DNA of 64,000 bases. It comes from Antedon mediterranea (lineage: Eukaryota > Echinodermata > Crinoidea > Comatulida > Antedonidae). The stretch spans positions 27,882,288 through 27,946,287 of the forward strand of contig NC_092676.1 in NCBI RefSeq assembly GCF_964355755.1. Direction: 5' to 3'. This document shows, piece after piece, positions 21,902-33,900 of the stretch. How positions within the stretch are numbered: position 1 is the stretch's first letter; every line of letters begins with the position of its first letter. The notes under the pieces were generated by a model, which was given only the letters and a program-made list of their open reading frames with translations, ran no database searches and was not told the DNA's origin. The position numbers were made by a program, and so were the translations under genes.

Positions 21902-24900
21902 CTAAGGGTTGAATTCACTTTCAAGAGAATCTGAAAATAAAACATAAATAATAATTGATTAACAAACTTAAATATTTTCTACAATGAACATAGGTGGATT
22001 CTAGTGGGGGTCCTGCAGGCCCAAGGCTCCCCCTAAATTTTGCAAATTGTAATGCAAAAATAGGACACTAATTTCAGTTCAGCACCTAAAATTTGCAATT
22101 TCTAGGCCCTGGGCCCCCAACTCCATATTTCAAAATCCTGAATCCGCCACTGATGAATGTACTTCTTTCTGATATCAACCAGCACATTTAAATTCAAAAC
22201 AGTCTCTTTATATCAATCAAATTACAATCATTAATCAGGTATAAATTGGAGTTTTAATTTCTTTTAATCGAATACCTTGTTGAACAGAAATAATACACGG
22301 GCCTCCATACAGCCTGATACATTTATGAATATGATATCCTGTGCCTCAAGGTTGAATCACTTACTATTAAATGTCTTCTTTAATTGAATAAAAGCAATAA
22401 GGTATATAATATCTTGAAGTACATTCAACAAATGACTATCAATGTAATGTTCATGGAAAGATATGCAATCAATAATTCCTAAATGTCAAAGGTGGAACCT
22501 TTTGAAACACAGTTTAATTCATATTGCTCAGAATAATATAATAAAATATTGTTACGGCGATGATTTATTAAAAATAGATGTTACCTTGAACGCTGTGCCC
22601 ATTAGTATTGCCTGCCTGGCTACTACTGTTAGACCATCTCATAGACACCTCAGCTGAGCTAAAATAATAATACAAAATATAATTTGAAAGTCAACCTTGA
22701 CCCAACATGTTGTCATTGATAGGAAGAGACGATATGTAATTACATGTTAGATGATGTTGCATGTGTAAAAACGTATTAATCATGTAACGATACTCAATAC
22801 ATCATTGTCATTACCTTAATTCTCTGACTTCACGTTTGGATTTTCTTATTGGTGTCATGTTTCTTCTCTGATCGTCTTTTTGCAGGTGATCGACAGAACC
22901 ACGACTTTCTTGAGGGTTCATATCTATATAAACATAATTTACAAAAAAAATAAAGAGATAATTTCTTCCTGTTTCGAAGGCAATTTTTACAAACAAACCA
23001 ACTACACAGTTTAATGAAAACTCTTCAACAAATTTGAATAGTAAAGTTGTTGAAATCAGGTTTGAACCCATGGGTAGCAAAACATAATAATAATAATAAA
23101 ATCTTTATTTTAAAATGGAGGCTCGTCCACAACAAAATGTGTTCTTCCACGAGGCTGTATGAAAGAAATACAACTACTGTATCACAAAACAAACAGATGA
23201 ACAAACAAGAAAATTATACATTGAAAGGAGAAAAAAGAAAAGCCACTTGTCTGTAATAATTGTATATGTTTACCTTGACCACTAAATACAGTGGAACTTC
23301 CGATAAACTCTCGCAACTTTTTCTTAAGGTCGCGGCTAGTTTTCTTGTAGTAATACAAGTCTTTTTCAAGGGCCTTAATCTTGGCATCATACAAACTGTT
23401 TAAAATAAAATGTCACAATATGAAATAAACATATTGTTGGTGTATTTAAACCAAAGAGAATATAATTTATTATTAATAATAACAACAATATCAATAACAA
23501 CAACAATAATAATAATATGGACCCCAATGGAAATAAGCTGGAATGATATTTACCGGCTTTTTTGGGTTATCCATGGAAGACTACCGTATGTTTTAATTGT
23601 TCTTGTTTACCAATTGTAATGTATATTTGTGTACTTCCGAATAAATTCAAATCAAATATGGATTTATATAGCGCACATACCACTCAAGAGTGCTGAAGGT
23701 GCAGATATACATTACCATTATTATAGAGTTATTACACAACTAGAGGGCTTGGTGTAATTGTATTGGATTGACACTAGTCATACAGTATAACACCACTATG
23801 GGTGTATTCAATACTGTACCTTGGTGTGTTGGACCCAGCTATGGGGTGTATTCAAAACTGTACCTTGGTGTGTTGGACCCAGGGGTGTATTCAATACTGT
23901 ACCTTGGTGTGTTGGACCCAGCTATGGGGTGTATTCAATACTGTACCTTGGTGTGTTGGACCCAGCTATGGGGTGTATTCAATACTGTACCTTGGTGTGT
24001 TGGACCCAGCTATGGGGTGTATTCAATACTGTACCTTGGTGTGTTGGACCCAGACACTTCAATTTGTTTCATGAGAAACTGAACTCTCTCCTGATGTTGT
24101 TTCTGTTGTTCTGTCAATTTTCTATCCATTTCAATTTCTGTTCTCTGCAGTGCCCCATCTAACTCTCTAACAAGCCTTTCCTGCTCATCAATTTTCATCT
24201 AAATTGTTAGTAAAATGCTATGAATTAACTAATGCAGAACATAGTGTTTTATTGATCAACATGTCCTTGATACCAAATTTCTATTATACACATCCAACAG
24301 CGAGGAACTTGCCAATTACAGGATGGATAAACTATTTTCAAATTTATTGTGCTTATAAACTAAGCCTAATTTGAGGCTTAAGGAGTGGAGTTGAAAGAGT
24401 CATGAGTTACAACCCTGGCACTAGGTCAGGATTAAACCCCAGACCTTGGAAGGCAAGCATGTTAACCACCAAGCTACAGCTCCACTACTTTCTGATTAAT
24501 CAAATAAATTTACCTCTAATTCATTAACTTCAAGCTGCTTTTGTTTTTCAATTTCTCGTAAATCGACAACTTTTCCAAAATATCTGGCAAGAAGTGCTTT
24601 TGTTTCAGGAGTTGACAACGAGCTTAGCCTGTCCATTAATTCAGTCTCACTCTATATATAATAAATACTTTCAATGACATAATATATCCATAGCAAAAAA
24701 AGATGCTTAATCTGAGAAATTATTATACAGATAAAAAAAATTGAGGTTGTACAGAATAACAGACAAAATATATAAATATACATGTAAACAACAACCTGCA
24801 ATGAGTAAACAATTGAGTTTGACAAATTTTACTATAAAATACTTTTTCTAAAATTAAAAACCATCAGAAAAAACTTATTTTTCAATAATAAATAATATTT

Positions 24901-27900
24901 GTAATACGATGAGATTGTGGAAGCTAAAAAAAAATCAATAAGTGAAATATAGCAGAAGGCAACAGATGGCATTTAATACTTACAATAATCAATAATTAAT
25001 GTCTCCCAAAAAAATGTTTATTTTCAAATGCAATAAGGGAAAAGATGATTAGCATGCTTTTATAGATTCATTTATTCATTCAATGCACTTTTTCCTTTCT
25101 AATAATTCATTGTGAATTCAGAGAACTTATTAGTTGTAATTGATTCAATCTAACTGTTATAATGCCGGCTAAACCATTGATAAATGTTGCACTGTAAAAG
25201 GCTGTTCTATTAAATGAGCTCTAATAGCTGTTTCAGATTAACAAAAAGATTCTTTTTTTATAATTTCATTTTGGTTAAACTTTGTTAAATGAGGGTGACT
25301 AAAAACACTTAACAGCAAAAGCTGTCCATATGTGGACATGATGATGTCATATAAAAAATCATCATAATTGGGCATATCACTACCATATTTGGGCAAATCA
25401 AACTTTTGTTGTAAAACTAGTTTGATAATGTGGACAGAGCTTAAAACAACAGTCACCTGCGATAAAGTGTTGGTCCGCAGATCTTTCTGTTTGTTAGAGA
25501 TTGTCTCGTTCTTGTAGTCAATTGCTGCATCTAAAGCGTCTATTCCTTCGTTCAACTCAATTAATCTAAAAATAGTAATTATAATAATATATCTTAATGA
25601 TGAATTTCCTGAGATCTGTTTTAAAATAGAAATATGAATTGCTGAATAGAATTGATTGATATTTAGCTGTACTTTAGAGAAAACAGCGTAGTAACGTGTA
25701 GTCTACACTATACAATAAAAAGTCTCTAACCTTCGTTCCTGTCGTGGTGATAGTATGCTGCCTAGCTGTAACTTTTCATCCAGCAGATTTCTCTGTTGAA
25801 CTAATTTATCACTGAAAAAGTATATTAAAATATGTAGAGAAATAAAGATAAAAAAAGAATGGAATTATTTCTCTATTGGAGCACAATCTTTTAGGGGACA
25901 CCCATATATGGAATTATTTTTTTGATTGACAAAAGGAGGGAAAATACAATTAAGAACTAAAGAGACATTTTTTAGTAGTAGAACTAATGTTCTGTCTACA
26001 CTATCAAACTTTATGTGACTAAAAATGTGATGTGCCCATATATGGACATGATGATGTCAAATAACTACCATATTTGAACACATCACTACCATATTTGGGC
26101 ACATCACACATTTTTTGTCAAAGGAGAGGGGAAATGGAACCCCTTATCAAGGAAAGACTGAAGTCCTAAAAGCACAGTATCATTAATTTCTTTTTAATTT
26201 ACCGATCTACAATAAGACCTTCTATCCTTTGTTTGATAGCTGGAAGTGAGTTCTCTACACTCATCCTCATTTCAAGGTCCTTTTCTTCAATCTCTTTATC
26301 TGCATTTTTTATTCGCAATGCTAGCCCGTGAATATCCTAAAAAATATGTAATACATTAAAAAAATCTATCTGTTACAATCTTCAAATCTTATAAATCCTA
26401 TTTTAGTGTCATTTCTGTTTTGTATTGTTTGTTGTATATGGAATTTTTATTCTGAAATAATCTAAATATTTCAATAACAATAAACTGAATGATGTATGTT
26501 ACTGTAATGCCATAATTAACCAAAAATGTAATTATTTATTTATTTGTTTTTTTCATTTCATTTCCTGCCAACAGCGAATCATCACCACTAACAGGCTGGT
26601 TAAAATCTTAAAATAAAACAACTACAACCACCACTACTATTGGATTTATTAATTGTCTTAAAGATGTATTGTCCCCCTCAAAAAAATGTACAAAAAAGGT
26701 ATTTTGGTTGAATTTAACCATTTATTTTGTCATTTTATAAGTGAAAACATAATTTTTTTGTTTTTTTTTTCTACGGAAGTGTTTAACTTTATTAAAACTA
26801 CAAAATAAAATATTCAAAGTCTGATTTAAATAATCTTCATTTTTCATGTTTTTGGGGGACAATACATCTTCAAATTGTATGGTATTATATATTAAAAAAA
26901 TGGTAACATATAATTTAATAAACTTTATATGACATATTCATACCAACAAATCAATCTTCATTTAAAATATGTCAGCATTTATCAATCAATTCATTTTTTA
27001 TTAATAGTCAGAAATGGTTAGATTTTAAATTTCTTGAAATAACCATAATGAAAAATGACTGGCAATGATGTGGCTAATTATTCTCGTAGGTTATTAACCG
27101 CAATCTGTTTCACAAACAATCAATAGCCACAATAGACAATCTTGAAACGTTAAAAGGTTAAAGAATATATTAATTAGACGTAATTAATGATGGTAATTTC
27201 CTGGCTTGTTGTTGTGATGTCATTCCTATTGAGGTCTTTGACTTGTAACAAAAAGATGAGGTTTCTGCACAACAAGCAAATATATATATCTTTCACACAT
27301 AAAATATAAATTTTTTGATAAAGATCTGTCTACACTATCTTTGATTTTTAACAAAAAGATAAGGTTTCTGCACAACATAACACAAAGTGAATATATCCTT
27401 CACACACACACATATTTGTGTACTATTGCATGCCATGTGACCCATAATCGTCCAATCCAATGACAGAAATTTATTTAGGCGTTATGTAAATTAAAATATT
27501 TAACTTTTTTGCTAATATATAGTATACTATTCTAATATTTACAATACTACTATACATTATCAAGACACGCATATAAATATATAACCACAAATTATCTTCT
27601 GTGGTCTAATGGTTGAGACACCCTCCCTGCATGAAAAATGTCATAGGTACAATTCCAACCAAAAGTTCTATATACAATTAAAATCATTTTTCTAATTGTT
27701 TATTAATTTATGACTATTATTTTGAGAACTTATGTATTTGTAAATATATTGTTGTTACTAACCTGTGATAAAACAGTACTTGAACGCAGTTTCTTAATCT
27801 CAAGCTGGCTTTTCTCTCTTAACATTGCCTCTCTTTTGGCAAGAATAATTTCCCTCTTTTGTAGTTCCTAAAAAAAACAAACACATAATTATTAATTACT

Positions 27901-30900
27901 GATCAGATATATATATATATTGTATAAATTATTGTACTGTAAAACTAAATTTTAAGAAAGTACATGTATTTATTTATCCAGAGTATTCTAACGAGTTTGA
28001 GTTAGGTTCTTTTGGAGCCCTGAACATGGATTAACTTTGGAGCCCTGAACATGGATTAACTTTGGAGCCCTGAACATGGATTAACTTTGGAACCTTGAAA
28101 ATCGATTAATTTTAGAGCGCTGAACATGGATTAACTTTACTAACATCCTTTATCAATCACTTACAACTTCAAGTTCCTGGACTTTCTTCTTTTTTTCAAG
28201 AACCTTCTCAACTTCTCCATCCAACCATTTTCTTTGTTCTTCTACCTTCAGCTGTTCATCCGTGATGGTACCACCTCCTGCACTCCTCAACTTCCTCTGA
28301 GCTGCAGCAACCTGGAAATAAATCATCATAGCTCACCCTATTCTGTTTTTTTTTTTCACATAATTTTTTACAATTTCTGTTGTGTGTACTGAGCATGGAC
28401 TTGCAGAACATGTATTTAAAGTTATTTTATTGATTGATGGTAATAAACCATGATGGACATATTGTCAACAAAGATCTTATATACTGTACCTCTTCTGTTT
28501 TTCTTTTAAGAATTTTCTGCTGCTGTTCATTTCTTATCTCAAGTTCCTTAATCCGCTTCTGATCCTGTTTTAGATCCCTCTGTGGATAAATAAAATTATG
28601 CACATTTATAGATAACATAATTATTATATATTTGAAGATCAAGTTAGATTAGAAAGAAGTTTATGATGCGTACCTATTCTATTTCATAAGCATCTAACAT
28701 CTAAACTCTAGCACTAGGTTTGGATTGAACCCCAGACCTTGGGATTGGAAGGCAGGCATGTTAACCACCAAGGCTATAAAACTCACCTCCATCTTGATCT
28801 TGCGTTCACTCTCCTCCTTCAAGCGCCTCTGCATCAGTTCCTGGTGACTCTTCATCTTTTCAATGGCAACTTCTAACTCTGACGCCCGCTTCTCACTCTG
28901 GGTCTGGATTTTAGCCATCTTGTTTGTATCCTAAAATCAATTATATTTAGATAATATATTATTTCACTTGCTTTACAAATGTTCAAACTATTAGAGGACT
29001 CTCACAATTTGGATATATAATTATCATGGCCTTGTAGAAGAACACCTTTGTGGTGACACAAGCTTTTCCGTGTTAAAATAAAGTATTATTATTATTATTG
29101 GAATATTTTTTAAATACCTTACTAGTGTAACCAATGCTTGTTTTTTTTTCTCTTGGATTGTTTCAAATAAATTTGAATGAAATGAAAACAAGCTTTGTTA
29201 TAATTGATGGCATTTACCTGTTGTTTTTTCTCAAGTAATTTCATCTTATTCTTGGCTTCTTCCATCTTCTTTTTATATTCACTTCTTAGTTTTTGTTTCT
29301 GCTTTGTGTCAGCTTGACCTTTAGACTCCAGGTCATGCAAGGCTTGTTGAGCTTCCATCAAATCCTTCTTTGCTGATAACGACTCCTGGAATATTCAAAT
29401 TAGTAAAATAAATTTTATAAGGACCTCACACACACAAATTTATTTTGTCATCTTCTAAAAACATACCTTCTCAAGTTCTTTAATCTTCATAGTGTACAGT
29501 TTATTCATGGCTTCAGACTCTTTTCCAGTTTTTACAAGTTCTCTTATGAGCTCTTCCTTCAGTCTATAAAACAACAGAGATTTTCATATAACACAAAATT
29601 ATAATATCAAACTAAATAATTTTTCTGTATCCATTACAAATAAAACTCACCTAATATTTAAAGTCAATTCTCGCATCTTCTGCTGCGATTGGTTGAAGCG
29701 TAGTTGTGAGTCTCGCACTTTCTTCTCGTTCTGTTCTGTACTTGTTCGCAAGTCTTCAACGTCTATGACGGATTTCTCTAATTCATCCTGTATGACCATT
29801 GTGCCTGATAAACAGGAGACAAAATATTTTACACATCAAAAATTTGCAGAAATATTTATTTGTATATTATATCTTTATCCTATTTAAATAACAAATAGTG
29901 CTTAACAAACAGATGTGCATGATCATAAACAATACTACTCTTGATGCTATGATAGCTTCTGTAACCACCCCAAATAAAGAATGCTTAAACTCAATGTAGA
30001 TTTATTCAGTAATGTTTGTGATTGCAAGTATTCATGTTTGTTATGCTGTTTGATTGTTGCTCTGACTCAAAATAAACAAAAATACATGTGATAGACAATG
30101 ATTTAAAATACCTTTTGGAATTCTACTCTTGCGCCCAGAAGTGGTTCTGGTCTTGACAGGAGCTGACCTAATTGCCTTTTTGTGGCTCCATGTTTTACCC
30201 AATGGACTGCAAGAAAACAGAAACCCAAAATTAGAAACTTCTCTAAAAACTTCATTAAAAAAAAATATTATGGAATATAATAAATGGTTTAAGAAGAAGT
30301 AATACGTGAAGAAGAGGATACAGTTGGAACTGTGATGGCATACCTGTTGCCAGAAAACTCATCATCTGAGCTATCACCGAGGGAGCCACCAAATTCTTGG
30401 TGGAGAACCTCGTCGTCGTCTTCAATACGCTTCACCAGAATCTGACTTCTTGCTCGGAAACCTTGAACGATACGATCTAGAGAAAACTGAAAGAAAGAAA
30501 AATATTTGATAAAAAATGATACTTGTGGTTAAAAATGTCAGTGATTATAACATTATGACCTTGCTGTCAGTGATTATAACCTATGACATTGTTGTCAGTG
30601 ATTATATAACCTATGACCTTTCTACCAGTGATTATAACCTATGACCTTGCTTGTAACCTCATAATAGGTTAGTACAGTACATACCAATGGCGGACTTGTG
30701 TGCAAGCGTCTACTTTGAGGCCTTGCTGGAACACCACCAGATGATTCCGAGGCTATTCGTCTTCGACCAATCATGTGAGCTGGAACTGATTTTGCTCTTT
30801 GACCTTTTGCTGGTGGAGGGTTTATTGGATTGGCATTTTGCTGTTCCTGTAAAAATATTAAATTATAATAATATTAACAATTATTAAACCAAAATATATA

Positions 30901-33900
30901 CTTCAGGACGAAGAAACACTCATGTTTGATATCAAAGGAAATAATTATATAAGTAAAGTAACAGACCTTCTCTTCAAAGTTTCTTAATAGTTCTGTCAGC
31001 TCATCTATCCTGATCTGTTGCTGAACTAAGCCCTCCTCTTGTAATCTGTTCCTTTCCATTGCTTCCTCCAGAAAATGAGCCATCTCCATCCCAGACTTTT
31101 CCTGGAACGAAAAAAAAGATGATGTGTTCTTAATAAAATTAGTGGTAGTAGTTTGAATAAAATGAATGCAATACTAAAAGCTGCGTTCTTTGAAGTTGTC
31201 AAAGTTTTTACTAACCAGTTCCTCAACACGTTCTTGCAGCATGTTGGCCTCCTTTACCTTCTCAGCAAAGATTTCTTCATCACTGGCCAGATCTGCAAGG
31301 GCCTAGGAAATATAAAGAACAGTTTTAAATTAATGAGAAATGATTTAAGGTTTTTATTTCTTCTGGGTTGGTTCCATTTGTTCTTAAGACACCCCTCCCT
31401 CCAGATTGTAAGTAAATATTTCTTCTCTGCATAAAACAACATATAATCAATGAACAAACTATAGTTCTTAATATAAAATGAGTGATGCTCAAATTAGATA
31501 ACTAGATGTACCTTTTTTAGCCTAGATTCCAATTCAGTCACTCTTGTGCTGTCTTGATCAATATCCTCTAGCTCAGAGACTATCTGGTTGTTAGCCTCGA
31601 GTACCAGATCCATCCAGTTTTGAATGGATCCTGTCTGAGGTTTGTTAAGATTCTGAGTGTTCAAGAGGTCAACAAAGATCTTCTTTGCTTCTTCTGTGCA
31701 GACTTTAAAATGGGCACACGTTGTTCTCACACTTAAAGAGAAAAGTTGCAAGTTATGTTGTTGTACATTTGTAAAGCTCTGTAAACACTATCAAACTAGT
31801 TTGACAAAAAAAGTGTGATGTGCCCGAATATGGTAGTGATATGCTTAAATATGGTAGTGATATGACATCATCATGTCCATATATGGGCACATCATATTTA
31901 CATAAAGTTTGATAGTGTAGACAGAAAGTAATGTTAAGAGGTGCTTAACAAAGTTAAACCGGAAATGCTTCTGTTTACAAATGTGTTTTGAGACGTATTT
32001 TGAAAATATTGACGTTTTCTGACGTCATCGTCACCTCTAATTATTGGTTATACTGTTTTAAATAATATCAATAGAATTTTTCAGAAATATTGAAATTTTA
32101 ATTTTGCAAACAAAGCAAATTATGTATTTCTGCAACTTGATACATTTCTAAAAACTTTCTTTTTTTTAATTAACAATAACATATGAACACATGATACCTT
32201 CGTATTTGTCTTTCAAGAACCTCTATCTTCTCTTTATCTTCTTCACTCTGATCAACGGTTCCTAATGCCGTTTTCTGTCGCTGCAACTCCTCCCTTAATG
32301 CCTGGATCTCTGTCTGCATCTCCTCCATTCTAATGGACTGTACATCTTGGTTTACTATTGGTTTATTCTTTATATTCTTGGCCTGTTCAAATAATTTATT
32401 AAAATGTAATATATCTACATCCTCAGTGGCGCAACGCAATGGACAAATGCTCCTAGTTTAGTACTCCTAAAGCGTGGTTCCCACTAGCGACGCAACACAA
32501 GGACGTAACGCAAGTGAATTGACCAATCACAAGCGATTGCTTATTTGCTTGTGATTGCTAACTGTCTATAACTTCGCTTGTCATTGGTTAAAACGCTTGC
32601 ATTGCGTTTACGTCCTTGCGTTACGTTCTAGTGTAGTTATTATTACTATTATTATTATTATTATTAGAAATTCGACACAATAGCAATAGCAATACATCAA
32701 AATTCAAAGAGAAAAAAAAAGGTATGTTCTGGGGCCAAGCTCTGGGAGGCCTGGCTTTAGCAAGTGAGCGCTAATAGTCGGTACATGTACATCATGTTCT
32801 GGGGCCAAGCTCTGAGAGGCCTGGCTTTAGCAAGTGAGTGCTAATAGTTGGTACACTACTGCACATCATGTTCTGGGGCCAAGCTCTGGGAGGCCTGGCT
32901 TTAGCAAGTGAGTGCTAATAGTCGGTACACGTACATCATGTTCTGGGGCCAAGCTCTGAGAGGCCTGGCTTTAGCAAGTGAGCGCTAATAGTCGGTACAC
33001 TACTGCACATCATGTTCTGGGGCCAAGCTCTGGGAGGCCTGGCTTTAGCAAGTGAGCGCTAATAGTCGGTACATGTACATCATGTTCTGGGGCCAAGCTC
33101 TGAGAGGCCTGGCTTTAGCAAGTGAGCGCTAATAGTCGGTACACTACTGCACATCATGTTCTGGGGCCAAGCTCTGGGAGGCCTGGCTTTAGCAAGTGAG
33201 CGCTAATAGTCGGTACATGTACATCATGTTCTGGGGCCAAGCTCTGGGAGGCCTGGCTTTAGCAAGTGAGTGATAGTCAGTACACTACTGCACATCATAT
33301 TCTATTTTGAAAGTAAAGTGTACATTTTATTATTTATTTATAATACTTGGTGCATTGATGCCTTTGCAGCTCAAAACGAAGCTAAACTGGGATTGGGTGC
33401 AGGTAAAGCGTCAAAATGTGGGAAAATGTATATAACACTCTCTTAAATGACAGTAAATTTAAAGAAAAACTGAGGAAAAACAATAATAAGTGATTTACAT
33501 AATTATTCACATACCCTATTTGCGTATTTCAAAGAGTTCAACGTTTCATCAAAGTTGACAGCGGACGGACTTATGCACGTTATCATACAGGTCTTAGCAT
33601 TGCCACCAAGCGAGTCCTTTAAGATTCTTGTTATCTTGGAATCACGGTAAGGAATGTGAATGTTCTTCTTTTTTTGGTCACTGAGGGCGCTGATAACGTT
33701 ACCTAACGCCAACAGACCGCTATTAATATGAACGGATTCTACAGATTGAAGAAAAAAATAAAAATTGTATAATGAAATCAAATTTTGTATGGTTTAAAAA
33801 TATAATGCGGATATATAGGCTGTTTCAACTGAATGATGAAAAACTATAAAGGTTTATTGTATAATGATACCTTTGAAGCGTTCTCCGGCATTGCCTGTGC

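Noticed and set aside
23768-24162. Three overlapping + strand open frames with repeated CTLVCWTQ-type words
   Set aside because: They arise from the 44-bp minisatellite; the real coding strand here is minus (KIF27).
27598-27660. tRNA-like word GTGGTCTAATGGTTGAGAC with a possible B box (also 2105-2160 and 34400-34460)
   Set aside because: No four-arm fold can be drawn and the acceptor stems do not pair; they look like SINE heads or chance, not tRNA genes.
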